From positions 20,260,027 through 20,324,026 of the forward strand of contig JAMKCF010000011.1 in NCBI GenBank assembly GCA_023634235.1: a stretch of DNA of 64,000 nt, written 5' to 3'. Both the position numbers and the translations under genes were made by a program. Below are positions 46,401 to 57,047 of this stretch, piece after piece. The DNA is from Pisaster brevispinus. Its lineage: Eukaryota; Echinodermata; Asteroidea; Forcipulatida; Asteriidae. A model generated the notes under the pieces. It had not been told where the DNA came from. It saw nothing but the letters and a program-made list of their open reading frames with translations, and searched no databases. How positions within the stretch are numbered: the stretch's first letter is position 1; each line of letters starts with the position of its first letter.

Positions 46401-49400
46401 TTATATTTCTCTCTATATAAACATTACGTTGACAAAACCAATCTATATGGCCCTACTACTAATTAGTATAGCATTTTAATTATTTACCCAATTTGAATTT
46501 AATTTGTGTTCCCACTAATACTTTTCATTTTTCAAGACCAAAGAAATCACACGACTTCGTGGAGTGATGCAAAACTGTGCCATGTGCAACACTGTTAACC
46601 CAAGTAAGACATCCAATAGTATACCATCTTCGAAACCCACTGCTTGCGCTTTGGGTTTCGGCTTTGGATCCGTCCGCCTGATTGAAGCCCCGTAAGGAAA
46701 GCGCGTATCTTCCAAATAACAGACGGAGCCTAAGTCCAGGCCCAAAGCTTACAAGCCGGGTTTCGAAAAGGGCGTACATTTTCTATACGCAGTGCTTTTT
46801 GACCGTAATTAGGAACATACCAGTACGCAGCCTTTATGCTCGTGCCAAAGTTTAGTCTGAAGTTAAGCCGAAGCAAATAATTCCCATGAAAAAAAGCTAA
46901 TGCTATGGACAACATGTGTGAGAAACGACTGCATACCTATAAGTAAATACTTATGGCACTAATTCCAATGTATTTATATCATGACCACATAATCAACCTC
47001 CAACTCAAACTTTCGAAAAATTGGATCTATCTTATTTGTTCATGCAATCAGTTCGACCTCCGAAGTACGAAAGATGCAGCTCCAACCCCTGCTTCCCTAA
47101 CGTCAAGTGTACCGACACACCCACCGGTTACTCCTGCGGCCCGTGCCCGCTTGGCTTCGAAGGCAACGGCACACACTGCACCGATATCAATGAGGTACAC
47201 GTAACAACTGTTTATTTTATTTATTTGTATAAGTATATATGTGGGAAGGGGAAAGATGGAGGGGAGCATTTCATCTTTTAGGAAAACAAACACGGGCGTT
47301 TTAAGACGGCTGTTGACGGTTTTTTGTGTGTGACTGTCTTTCAGTGCGAGTTGGCTAGCCCCTGCTCACCAGTCGCCACTTGTATCAACCTCGTACCAGG
47401 ATTCAGATGCACGGATTGCCCCAACGGTTTCTCTGGCGTTGAGATAGAGGGTGTTGGCTTGCAGGCAGCTCGCAGAGCACGACAGGTAAGCTGATGGGCT
47501 GAAGGACTTGGTCATCTTGGTTTGTTTTTCTTCCATTCCAAATCAGTGCTACCAAACCGAGGCAGATATGAAAAATAGTCTGGCCTCTCCTCCGGTTTAT
47601 GTCATTGTGTACGCAAGACATTTTACACAGCCGCAATGTAATAAATGATGTCATCAGAGTATATCCGATTGTATTTTATGAAGATATTTTTTATGGCAAT
47701 TCTATTTCAATCTCTTCTAATTTTTCTTTTAATTTTCGCCCTTCAGTTTTGCAGAGACATCAATGAATGTAACATCAATAACGGACAGTGTGTCGAGAAT
47801 TCCCGTTGCGTTAATACTCACGTAAGTCATCAAATGGACCTAACATTTTTCTGAAAACACATTTTTTTATTACAACCAAAATGGGTGAAGTCATTGATTT
47901 TATCACAGTTTATAACTTTGAATCACATAACATTTAAACTCATATTTTCTCCAACATGTCATGATTCGAATGGATATTTTTTCCTAGGCCCAGTTTCACA
48001 GAGCTGCTTTAGCACAAAAAAGTAGCCAAGCACAACATTATTATGCTTACCGGAATAAGTTTATCAGCCAAAGTATCATGTCAAATGTACCATCTATGAC
48101 TGGTATCTTGTTGATTAATGCTGTTTAAGCAATACTTTCTGCTTAATCAGCTCTATGAAATTAGACCCAACTTGATTCTTTTCTTCAGGCCAAACAAGCC
48201 TGAAGAGTTCTGATGTTCTTTAATTGATTTATCTAATAGGGATCGTACTTCTGTGGCGATTGCTTCGATGGTTACTTTGGTAACCAAACGGTCGGATGTA
48301 AAAGAGAGCGGTTATGTCCGGACGGCGCATCGTTCCCTTGTCATGATCATGCGGAGTGTATGATAAGGCGGGATGGGGAATACTTCTGCGAGGTGAACTG
48401 TCCCATCTTTCTTGATCTCTTTGTCATTGAGCTGCTTCTCTTTGTTTTCATTGTATACACTGGTGTTTGGTCCTGTCCTGTATTTAGTGCTTGTATTTTG
48501 CTGTATAGTCCTTCAAGTTTACTGTTTCGTTCATGGTTTTGACTGTGCCCCATTTTGTTTTCACTCAGAGAACTGCAATGGAAATAAATCTTTGACTTTT
48601 TGTGCTATCCTGAGCAAACAAATTTCTTTTATTATTATTTTTTTCTCTCGATTTTTCTTATTGTATATATTTGTATCTATGTTCCTTGCACTTTGCCAAA
48701 TAAATCAAACAATCAATAATTGTCTCACACTACAAAGTGAAAACTCTTCCCACTATAAATATAATTAGGAATACTCTGAAAATTTAAAACTACGTGAAAT
48801 ATTCACCTTATTCCGTAGCGGTTGAAAATACTTCACAAAAATTATATATTTTTAATTTAATAAATAAGACATTTGCTTTGTAATAATCTGTTTTTAAACG
48901 TTGATTTTATGTTTGGTTGCAGTAGATCTTTGTTATGGTGCAGCCATTTTGTTTTAATCAATTCAATTTAACCAATCAAAGCTGGGACGACACAAAATAG
49001 TCTGGCTTCGTTTGATCTTGTGAGATTCAGTACACATAAATGCGGTAAAATATAGGGGACATAACAACGATGGTGGTAGATTATGATTCATATTGTATTG
49101 ATATCTCTTTGTTTCCGCTCGCGTTAATTTGTAACAGTGTGACATTGGATGGGCTGGAAGTGGTTTCGTATGCGGTATTGACACTGATCTAGACGGGTAC
49201 CCTGATGTGAAGCAACCTTGTATGGACAAACACTGCATGAAGGTGAGGACCCCGTCCGAATCAAGCGACTTCGGCTACGGCTAATGGGTGTTGGCTACAG
49301 TGACAACGTTATAGAATAGGCATTTTTAGCGATTCAGTCATAGCCACTGCCGAAGTCACGAATTGGGCCCAAGTGACAGAAATAATGAATGAAAGGGAGA

Positions 49401-52400
49401 AGTAATGGCGTCTTTCCCCCCCCCCCAAAAAAAAAATATAGAAAAAGTCATCTTTAAACCCTTAAAGAAGAAAAAGCAGGAAAGTAAAGAATATTAAATA
49501 CTTAATAAAGCATGATAAATTATTCAGTTTGAGGTAAAACGCATTAATTATCGCGGAACCTCCTGATAACCAAAAGTAAGTGCCACATGGTTTGAACACA
49601 AACGAGAATCATAAATTGAGTGACGTTGATTATTGGAAAAGGGAATATTTGACTCCATTTTGTAACTGAATTTTCAATATCACAGGATAACTGCGTGGCG
49701 ATTCCTAACAGCGGTCAAGAGGACGTGGACGGGGATAGCATTGGTGATATCTGCGATCTGGATGCAGATGGCGATGGTGTGTTCAACTTACCAGTAAGTA
49801 TTTGCTTGGTTTATTGCTGTTATTGTGGTGTTTGTTTGCTTGTTTGTGTTTGATTGCCGTTTGCTGGTCATGGATGCTTCCCAATGGTAAATTATTGCAT
49901 AGGCAAATGACAATGTGTATTTATATGGAACAAAAACAAAGTCAGGTTAAAATTGTATTTCACAACAAATAACTTGCAACCTTTTGCAAATCATCCTCAA
50001 CAAATTTATCATAACGATGAATTTCTTTGACGAATTGGGAATACTTAAATGGGCATCTTGACTGATTCTCACGGGGTACATGTGGTGAGTGGATGACATT
50101 CTCATCTTTCCAATTCTGAGTTTTACGCTGTTTTTTTTTATTATCTAGGATAACTGTCCGCTGGTCGGAAACCCAACGCAAGAAGAAACTGAAGATATGG
50201 ATGACGTCGGTACGAAATGCGACAATTGCCCACGGGTCTTCAATCCAGACCAGACTGATACAGATAGAGATGGTTTGGGAGATGCTTGCGATGACGACAT
50301 CGATAACGACGGTAAGACACATTTCAATCAATGTTTTCATGAATACCTTTGAAACGTCGTTTTTTTCTGAACCATCTCAACTCATTGTGTACTGTTGCAA
50401 TTGTCCCTCTCTTTATGGTCGGCGTTAGACCACATTTTGTGTTACACTCAAGTCTTTGAAACGAGATGAGATGAACAGCTAGTACGGTTCTGTTGATATC
50501 GATGTTTTGCATGCACTCTAATAACGTCAGGGCCAGAATTGGCTCGGGTTCCGTGGTTCCTGACCCATTCTGTGGAAATGCAACCCCGGAATCTGTGTCA
50601 GAATGACCCAGAAAATATATCAAGAATCCGAGTTAAAAACCACTTTCCGAGCAGCCTGACTCGAAAATGGGTATAATATAAGGCCCTCTGGGACCCGGAG
50701 TCCGTGTCAGTTTTGACCTGCGAGTTTTATGAGTGTGGACTCACTGTGTGTTTTCTGTTCTTTTTCTGCTCAGGTATACGAAATACTGATGATAACTGTG
50801 TATACAAACAGAACCCGTATCAATGGGATACCGACGACGATGGATTCGGAGATGAGTGTGACAATTGTCGCTACATTTTTAACCCTTCCCAGGTACAAAT
50901 ATTACCCCCTCCAAAACAAGAGTTATTGGGATTGTTCAAAGCAATCTGAAAGACAATGAAATAGCTTCATAGCCTTTGCCCGTGGCTAGAATACGCTGGC
51001 AAATACAGAGTACGAAATTGGTAACCATCGAAACAAAATTCCAAACTAAAAGTTCGCTGATTATAAAGTTACAAACCAGTACCAATCCTGCAGAGTAATG
51101 ATAGTTGCGTCTGAAAAATTGTCAAAATTAATTTGAAAAAAAAAAAACATTTGCAGAACTCCAAAGTAACCAATGCATATTTTAATATTGCCGCATGATA
51201 GTTGAGCGTGCACAGAAACTCATTGACAAACATAGTTTTCACTAATACTTGGTTATTTAATTTGCCGAAATTTTCACATGTTGGTTGGATGATTTGTTTT
51301 GAAAACTAGGTTCTTTCAAAATCCATGAACGTTTGGGTTTTCCTCCCACATCTTAAACTGAAATTCCTTTCCTTGTTTTTCTCTCCCATGGGGTTCTTGG
51401 CTAGTACAGTGATTCACTTTTCTGAGAATCATTGGCTTCACAACTAAAATAAATAAGTAAGTACTCGAGTAGTACTGTGGATGAACTCAACTATATTGGT
51501 ATTTGCTGGAAGACGTTGTTCTTATCAACTTCGGAACTACCGCACAAACTTCCAAGACGCGATGCTAGACCTTTTGGAAGAACGTTCTGGTCGATCAGTG
51601 TGTGATGAATTATGACATGTTATTGTTTTCAGAGTGATAAAGACGACGACTTACTGGGAGATGAGTGCGATACTGGCATCGACACGTGAGTGAAATTCAC
51701 AAAGTTCAGTGACACTGTTCGCTTTTTGGTATAACAAGTTTAACAATCTTATGTTCACAACGTCAACGGGGCAGGCAGTTTTTGTGAGGTCTTTACTTAG
51801 AAGCCTCCATTGCAAATGACATCATTTTGGGGACTACTGTATGAGTATAGTTGTAGTGGATACTCGATGGACACGGGTTCTAGCACTCATAGAATGATCG
51901 GATTGTTTTCGTTTTCTTTTGATACAGTGACAGCGATGGTATTCAGGATAACGAGGACAACTGCCCCTACATAGCAAACAACCCCCAACTCGACACTGAT
52001 AGAGATGGGTTCGGTAAGTTAGGCCACGACCTTCCTTAAACTTAACTTAATGAGTCAGTAACAGTAGAATGCGGAGTGGGTTTTTCTGGGAATGCACAAC
52101 TCTTCTTCCCCACCCGCACCAATACTAAAATTCATCTTACAGTAATGTCAAACAATGTACAATAAATATTAGTGGCTTTGCTAGGACTTGTTTCCATGGC
52201 AGAACCAGTAGACTTGGAATCAAGTCGTTGATTGCTATAACCACCCAATTTCATCCTAGCACAAATAGTGTACCTTCACATTCTCTTGTTGCATCAAGTT
52301 TTAACTACTTGATGTCAAGGCTAAGGAGCCAGATAACGTCATGGTTCGGACCATAGAGTTTTGAACCCCCACACGCTTTAAACTAGTTTGACGTAATCAT

Positions 52401-55400
52401 TGTTTCTATGAACAGGTGACGCATGCGATGATGATGATGACAATGACCGTATACTTGATGGTGATGACAACTGTCGCCTAATCTACAATCCAGATCAAGC
52501 AGATAGTAACCGTAAGTATTGTCATATTAAACGACAACTTTTAAAATGTATTTTTATTTTTATTAAGATTCCCATAAAATCGTATATTAAATATTGTTGG
52601 AGAATCTGATAAGTCTTCTGAGATCACCGACAGTTGGAAAGCTCCTGGTGGCGCTTTATATTATTGAATCAGTCCCGCTTACCATTGGCAGTGGGCTGTA
52701 CGGATACCTCTCGTAAGGCATTCTGAGGGAAAATAAGGCGCGGCAAGATCGTACACAACTTGGAACGAGAATGTGTAGTCATGCTGTCTATATGTTTCAT
52801 TTGTTTCAGAGAATGGTATTGGAGATGCGTGCACCGATTTCGATCAAGATGGGGTTCCAGACGAGGATGACTCGTGTCCGGAGGATGCAAAGATTCAGCG
52901 TACTGACTTCAGATCCTTCCAGACTATTGTTCTGGATCCAGAAGGCACATCCCAAGTTGACCCGAAATGGGTTGTCTTTGATGAGGTAATGTCCTTCCCC
53001 CTGTTTAAATTACTCAGCTTTAAGATCCATGAAGTCCCAAAGGCGGCAGTGAAGTTGGCTCCATGTTTTCTCCCGTTTACTGCTAAACATTTCACTTGGA
53101 GAGAAAGGTTGCGAGGGTCATGCCTGCATATCTTTACCTGTAAATACATTGTACTTGATACTGTTAAACTGGGAACTCACTTTAACTGTCTGCAAAAACG
53201 AACTTTCTCATATTTTGAAACAGAGAACCATTCTCAAAAATGGAACACTCACCTGTAGGTGTATTACCATATGTTGTAGCCCATCTAGAAAACAATTATT
53301 TATGTAAACAGTTAGTTTTACATTCTGTCGAACGTTGATGTATCATCAATTAAATTGGTATCTTAAACTCTGGGCAACACATAATAATGCAAAAGGCATG
53401 TCTGTAGGGCTATATGAAATCTTAACAGGAGAGTCTTCTCGATGCAATTTGAGTTGCCCTCTTGTATTATTTCCTCTTCGATTATGTACACCGCGATTCT
53501 TCCTCGAATTCAGGGAAAGCAAATCATGCAGACAATCAACAGCGATCCCGGTCTGGCCGTCTCCTACCAAGCGTTCGACGGTGTCGACTTCGAGGGGACA
53601 TTTTTCGTGAATACCAACACCGATGACGACTACGCGGGCTTCGTGTTCGCCTACCAGGACTCGGCGAGCTTCTACACGCTGATGTGGAAGCAAGGTCTGC
53701 AGACATACTGGGAGGCCACACCCTTCAGGGCTGTTGCTGAACCCGGCTTTCAACTCAAGGTGGGACTATATACACAGAGTCAATAGACCCTTTGCATATT
53801 ATGACGTCTCGCGCGATTTCGAACATTTTTTGGGGGACCACTTCAATTGGTCCCCATGCCTTTGCTTTAACCGTGAAGAGGTTAAGAGGGGCACCTTTGA
53901 AAACTTATAATGTGCTGCCTCCAACATTGTATCAATATAATATCTTCACTAGGAAAAACTTTGCATCATTTATGGTTTTATCTGAAATAGGAGATGTTTA
54001 AATTTCTGCTATATTTATTTAAAATACTGTTTTCTTTATTTATATACTTTTTGTGCTCTAACAGGTTGTTAAGTCTGAGACCGGCCCCGGCGAGATGATG
54101 CGTAATGCACTGTGGCACACAGGGAACACGACTAATCAGGTACATTACGTTTATCATTACTTAATGTTTTGTTTTGTTGTTTTGTTTACTTTATTTGTAG
54201 ACGTTTTTCAAGACGTTTTCAGTTATAATTAGTTTTTCTTTTATTGTTGTTTCATTGTAGGTTACTCTCCTTTGGCAAGATCCACTTAAAGACGGCTGGA
54301 AAGACAACCAAGCATACAGATGGATTGTAAACCACAGACCCTCCATCGGTCTCATCAGGTAGCCATGCCTGTTTTTTCTGTTCAGTTTGTTATTGTTTAT
54401 TTATTTTATCAAGTAATTTATTTTGTGTGTGCATTATTTTTCATAATGATTATTGTTAACTTTCTTTATCCAGCAACCAACATTTCAATGGCGTAGGCAA
54501 ACATTTTTTATTGGGGGAGGCAAACGGGGTCAAAGACATAATTTGGAGGGGGCTATCAAGTTTTAATGTATTCAATAAAGGGGTACCTCCCTGCCCCCTC
54601 TGGTTACGCCTCGGTGCACCGACTCAATTTCTGACTGCTAAATGATTGGGGTGTTGGTTTGAATCCGGGGCGGGCATGCCTCTCCCTGTGGTCCCTATTC
54701 CTTTCACCCAGAGATAAACGGTTTCGGTGCTCCATGAGGGCAGAGATGGTTCTTGTGGTTGATTTACTAGCTGTATGTGCTAGTAAACTGGCAGCACAGG
54801 CTGCACAGTCCTCATGGAGCATGAGATAGTTTGATTGACATAAATGGCCTGTGAACGGGGTAATAGTGTTTATGCGCCAGTGATGACAAAAGTCAGACTT
54901 TTATATGAAATTAGACTCTTTATGTCTGCATGATGAAGACAATCAAATGTTATTTTCTTCAGATATAAGAAAATCCTTCTATCTGATCTACTGCTCTAGT
55001 GCTGAGGAATATTGTCCCCATAAGGTCTTTGAATTATATAACTCCAGGGGTTACTAAAAGGTGGAAATGCAATTGTTTTAATTTACCTCCTAAAATTGTT
55101 GATCCTAGTCTCAGACCTGTTTGTCAGCAATGACTCTCACCCCTGGGGTCGATTTCACAAAGAGATAAGACTAGTCTTATCTGAAGTTAGGACCAGTAAC
55201 TGGTCTTAACTTAGGACTAGTCCTATCTCCTAGCATTGCCTAGGACTAGTCCTAAGTTAGGAAGGGTTTTGTGAAATCGACCCCAGATGTGCCATTAGCG
55301 TCAACATTGGCCGATACCGGCACAGATGTCCGTTATGGTTTTGATTTATGGATCCTTTCTTTCTCTAGGGTGCGATTGTTTGAAGGGGATGACATTATAG

Positions 55401-55955
55401 CTGATTCTGGATACATCATTGATACGACATTGAGAGGGGGTCGTCTTGGTCTCTTCTGTTTCTCACAAGAGAGCATCATCTGGGCAAGATTGTCGTATAA
55501 ATGCAACAGTAAGTCAAACAAACATTATAACGCCCTCTACGGTATGTTCTGTCGGCAATTTTAAGGGCGCCGGTTTAAAGGGGCTGGTGTGTCGTTTTTC
55601 TGATATAATTCTCCATTTAGATTACTTGAAGATTTCGTTTCAAAAAACACACCAAGAAGCCAAAAGCGATAACGCAACATCTTATTTGCCCCTAATGGTG
55701 TCCCAATAATGGTGTCACCATTAATATCATATTGTGCATTACTTAACAGTTTCTTCCCGCCAATAATTTCATAATGTGCTTTGCTACCATCTCTTTCTGC
55801 CAGTTTTGTGCAAAAAAATTGCTTTGTGGGGGATTTTGTTTTTATGCTGCATGATTTATTAAGATGGGACTTCGAAATGTATTTTTTGATCGGATATTTG
55901 TTTTTCTTTCGCAGACGACATCCCAGACGACTACAACTACCGGAGCAGGGGATGA
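37389..55955 (+). CDS. Thrombospondin, pentameric TSP-3/4/5 (COMP) type, 23 coding exons, 975 aa
   Basis: Secreted calcium-binding matricellular glycoprotein; subgroup B members form pentamers and bind matrix and cell-surface partners (family knowledge). Coding exons: 37389-37470, 42328-42642, 43507-43778, 45148-45238, 45864-45946, 46537-46603, 47052-47194, 47347-47487, 47747-47821, 48240-48392, 49138-49242, 49686-49793, 50149-50311, 50774-50892, 51633-51685, 51928-52013, 52416-52511, 52810-52985, 53514-53759, 54065-54139, 54261-54358, 55369-55508, 55915-55955. All are GT-AG and phases are consistent (2,928 nt). Order: signal peptide (1 to ~23), laminin-G-like N domain (~28-245), coiled coil with a C-x-x-C pair (254-303), four EGF-like domains (~310-488), type 3 repeats (~489-744), C-terminal lectin-like domain (~745-975). 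There is no von Willebrand C domain and no type 1 repeat, which excludes TSP-1/2. Which vertebrate paralogue is closest cannot be told by eye. Confidence 0.96.
37656..38408. repeat. Exact 36-bp direct repeats flanking about 680 bp
   Basis: The segment starting ATGCTGATGTAGCCTCGGCC and ending TTTTCTTTGAATTT occurs identically at 37656-37691 and 38373-38408. The intervening DNA contains a GC-rich patch (about 37845-38000). It lies in thrombospondin intron 1. The flanks beyond the repeats do not match. Confidence 0.85.
38724..38918. mobile_element. Dispersed repeat family E, copy 4
   Basis: Best-preserved copy: left TGGGTCCAACTTCATAAAGC and right GCTTTATGAAATTGGGCCC are complementary. The interior GGGCACCAGTCACAACAATG and TTTTGGTTGGTTACCTG match 19250-19401. 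About 195 bp with no ORF. Confidence 0.75.
40841..40975 (-). mobile_element. SINE-like element, 5' truncated
   Basis: On the - strand the start resembles the B-box half of a tRNA (GAGGTCGAGTCCCAGCCATG), followed by CCGTGTCCTTGAACGAGACA, then AATTTGCTTCTCTTCAGCC and GTGTGTAAATGGGGGACCTG. This succession is typical of tRNA-derived SINEs of marine animals (recognition from general knowledge, not a search). No A box is visible. Confidence 0.45.
41141..41282. mobile_element. Foldback/MITE family B, copy 3
   Basis: Left GTCGTGTCCGAATTGCTAGT, right CCGCCAATTCGGAATCGGCC. Inner arms GCTACGGCTACGGC and GTCGTAGCCGTAGCTGT are complementary. The interior TGCGTCATCACGC matches the copy at 15.13 kb. Confidence 0.8.
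42015..42255. repeat. Dispersed repeat family I, copy 2
   Basis: Starts ACCTGTGAAAATTTGGGCTT and is co-linear with 13767-14030. It ends about 75 bp before the acceptor of thrombospondin exon 2. Confidence 0.65.
42328..45238 (+). CDS. Thrombospondin exons 2-4: N-terminal laminin-G-like domain
   Basis: Exons 42328-42642, 43507-43778 and 45148-45238 give residues ~28-254. They begin [16 protein letters not shown], matching the start of the TSP-3/4/5 N domain. [13 protein letters not shown] is the typical laminin-G-like strand, followed by LYVDCDLVG with a Cys. Exon 4 contributes [19 protein letters not shown], which supplies the second Cys and leads into the oligomerisation region. Vertebrate TSP-3 and TSP-4 keep this domain and mammalian COMP lacks it, so the ancestral form is seen here. 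Confidence 0.9.
43303..43460. mobile_element. Foldback/MITE family G, copy 2
   Basis: Left AGGGTGTTAGCATAACACC, right CAATTTTAACACCCAAG then TTTTGCAGTGTA. The centre carries a TATATATAAATATATG tract. It ends about 46 bp before the acceptor of thrombospondin exon 3. Confidence 0.65.
43988..44186. repeat. Dispersed repeat family F, copy 2
   Basis: Blocks GTCAGTCTGACCC (twice), GGGTCATACTGACTCGG and AAATGGGTCACGC, ending AAGTTTGTATAGTGTAC. In thrombospondin intron 3. Confidence 0.55.
45441..45625. mobile_element. Dispersed repeat family F, copy 3, with terminal inverted repeats
   Basis: Left CACTTTAAAAAAACTCCAGG then GTCAAAATTGATCCGG; right TCGGTCAGTTTTGCCCCGGG then AGTTGTCAGAG. These are imperfect complements, so the family behaves as a MITE with ends near ACTCTAAAAAACTCCCGGG. 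The interior has CAGTCTGAACCAGAAATGGG. Thrombospondin intron 4. Confidence 0.65.
45864..46603 (+). CDS. Thrombospondin exons 5-6: pentamerising coiled coil
   Basis: Exons 45864-45946 and 46537-46603 encode residues ~254-303. The heptad-like run [18 protein letters not shown] then [16 protein letters not shown] ends in NCAMC. In known subgroup B thrombospondins a short coiled coil followed by a Cys pair makes a disulfide-linked five-chain bundle; the same layout is seen here. Confidence 0.9.
46110..46455. mobile_element. Foldback family H, copy 2 (single arm)
   Basis: Matches the right arm of 18041-18914: GTAATATGGTTTGGATA, GAAACGATTCATGCATGC, GCGGCCAGTGATGCGGTTGG, ACTTTCAAAGGTGAC and ACATTACGTTGACAAAACC in the same order. 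It contains a 19-T run at 46322-46340. In thrombospondin intron 5, 80 bp before exon 6. Confidence 0.7.
46625..46774. mobile_element. Foldback/MITE family A, copy 2
   Basis: Ends CATCTTCGAAACCCACTGC and GCCGGGTTTCGAAAAGGG are complementary. The interior GAAGCCCCGTAAGGAAAGCG is the complement of the matching block in the 20.83-kb copy. It starts 21 bp after the donor of thrombospondin exon 6. Confidence 0.8.
47052..49179 (+). CDS. Thrombospondin exons 7-11: four EGF-like domains
   Basis: Four six-Cys modules. EGF1: [15 protein letters not shown] through DINE. EGF2: [13 protein letters not shown] through the linker AARRARQ. EGF3: [12 protein letters not shown] through NQTVGC. EGF4: [11 protein letters not shown] through GFVCG. 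DINEC matches the calcium-binding EGF signature, although complete sets of ligands cannot be confirmed by eye. NGT in EGF1 and NQT in EGF3 are N-glycosylation sequons; the latter lies in a segment well conserved in the family. Four EGF-like domains are the usual number in TSP-3/4/5, against three in TSP-1/2. Confidence 0.93.
47986..48170. mobile_element. Dispersed repeat family E, copy 5
   Basis: Left TAGGCCCAGTTTCACAGAGC, right AGCTCTATGAAATTAGACCC. The interior ATGACTGGTATCTTGTTGAT is the complement of the same block in copy 3. It ends about 70 bp before thrombospondin exon 10. Confidence 0.65.
49180..52880 (+). CDS. Thrombospondin exons 11-18: calcium-binding type 3 repeats
   Basis: Residues ~489-744 form the Asp-rich wire that wraps many calcium ions in known thrombospondins. 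Recurrent motifs include [67 protein letters not shown] and [18 protein letters not shown], with regularly spaced Cys pairs. Residues [11 protein letters not shown] depart from the usual D-x-D-x-D-G spacing in one repeat. No RGD tripeptide was seen. Exons are short (53-163 nt) and track single repeats. Confidence 0.94.
49251..49370. mobile_element. Foldback/MITE family B, copy 4, beside a splice donor
   Basis: Starts CCCGTCCGAATCAAGCGACT and ends AGTCACGAATTGGGCCC. Inner arms are CTTCGGCTACGGCT and TAGCCACTGCCGAAG. It begins 8 bp after the last base of thrombospondin exon 11, directly behind the GTGAGG donor. Confidence 0.7.
50524..50735. repeat. Dispersed repeat family F, copy 4
   Basis: Blocks GGAATCTGTGTCAGAATGAC, GACTCGAAAATGGGT and GTCCGTGTCAGTTTTGACC, ending near GAGTTTTATGAGTGTG. 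It lies immediately upstream of thrombospondin exon 14 (starts 50774). Confidence 0.6.
52881..55955 (+). CDS. Thrombospondin exons 18-23: C-terminal lectin-like domain
   Basis: Residues ~745-975. Key blocks are [84 protein letters not shown] and LDTT-like [17 protein letters not shown], all highly characteristic of the thrombospondin C-terminal domain. NTT is a possible N-glycosylation site. The last exon is 41 nt and ends [13 protein letters not shown], a short tail in keeping with the family. Confidence 0.95.
53804..53860. repeat. Half-element related to foldback family C
   Basis: GACGTCTCGCGCGATTTCGA followed by a G-rich GGGGGACCACTTCAATTGG block. It resembles one end of family C plus the GGACC-type interior. 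It starts 45 bp after the donor of thrombospondin exon 19. No matching second arm. Confidence 0.4.
54600..54720 (+). mobile_element. SINE-like fragment with tRNA B-box-like motif
   Basis: CTGACTGCTAAATGATTGG followed by GGTTTGAATCCGGGGCGG resembles the anticodon-to-B-box half of a tRNA-derived SINE. A further hairpin (GGTGCTCCATGAGGGCAG and TCCTCATGGAGCATGAG) follows within 120 bp. It is degenerate and not a functional tRNA. Confidence 0.35.
55143..55286. mobile_element. MITE with perfect 19-bp terminal inverted repeats, 144 bp
   Basis: Left end CTGGGGTCGATTTCACAAA and right end TTTGTGAAATCGACCCCAG are exact complements. Inside are several AGTCTTATCT / TAGGACTAGTCCTA palindromic blocks. It lies in intron 21 of the thrombospondin gene, 82 bp before the acceptor of exon 22. 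There is no coding capacity, so any transposase would have to come from elsewhere. No clear target-site duplication. Confidence 0.9.
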
Positions 55956-56126
55956 TAGGCAAAACAGTGCATACCGGCTCATGTATACCATTCAAGGCGT
56001 GGTGCTGGACATTAAACAAACAATGAAGTGGCATAGTGTATATTCACACCTTTTTCATTAAATTTACGTGGAGGTTTAAATTTCGTTGGCATTTAAATGA
56101 GTTTTTCGTCCAAAAGAGACTCTGCC

Positions 56127-56132
56127 AATAAA
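56127..56132 (+). terminator. Candidate polyadenylation signal of the thrombospondin gene
   Basis: AATAAA 172 nt after the TGA stop codon at 55953-55955. It is the first canonical signal after the stop. Alternative more distal signals are possible in this AT-rich stretch. Confidence 0.5.
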
Positions 56133-57047
56133 TATAGTCTTTCCACGTTCCAGATATACAACAGTGTTGTTGAACAGAAATTTCCAATTAATGGTGACTA
56201 TGTTAATATTACCGCAACTGAGCCAACGGTGAAAACAAAAAACTTAAGTATTCTAAAAATGATAACTTGTTGACAACTATTTTTTATTTATTTTGACTTC
56301 GAGAAAAAAAATAAGGGTTCTTAAGAGACGTATTAGTTTTTATTCTTATCAAAATCAGTGTCACTATTTGATTTGGCGTCACACATTTGAAAAAAAATCC
56401 CTTTATATTTGAAATTACCGACTGAAATATAACTACCTTAATAATGGTATAGACGTTCAGCAGAGCGCCCTCAATGCAAGTTTATCCTTCACGCAAAGCG
56501 AAGAAAATCAGATTCACATTATTTCTAAACTTGGGGGAAAATTGACTAATGACTGTTTTGGTTCTATATTATATAATATACGTTACTATAGTGTGCTTAC
56601 TACATCACCTCGATCATCGATGCATGATTTGATAGCAAGAGGTCAAACTGTTTCAAAAAATGTCGTTGAATTTTAAATCTGCACTTTGGTGACGAGGTTG
56701 TAAATCTGACCAAGTCAGGCACCTCATAGCGTTGTATATCATTATGGTAGCTTGCACCAGTTTATAGAACAAGATTGCATGTGGGTAAAGAACCATGTGC
56801 TGCTATTTTTTGTTGTTGAGAAAACCCATTCGCTTTGGTTTGAAGTATGAACTGACTTTTGCACGACTGGTGTGAAGCAAGTATAGCTGCTGTAACAAGG
56901 TAAACCCTCTCATTAATATAGAATGAAATTGATGTCCGAATGCCACAATAGTGTGGCTGTTTTGTCAATCTAAAATGGAGTGGTCCAAGCAAGTGTTAAG
57001 CTGTCAGATTTGTGCAATGATATACATGAGTGAGCAAACTGCTCCGT

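Noticed and set aside
54656..54666. Functional tRNA gene
   Set aside because: Only a B-box-like motif is present. No complete cloverleaf or matching acceptor stem could be drawn.
55561..56034. 157-codon open frame on the - strand
   Set aside because: It overlaps intron 22 and the last coding exon of the thrombospondin gene antisense, with no family resemblance.
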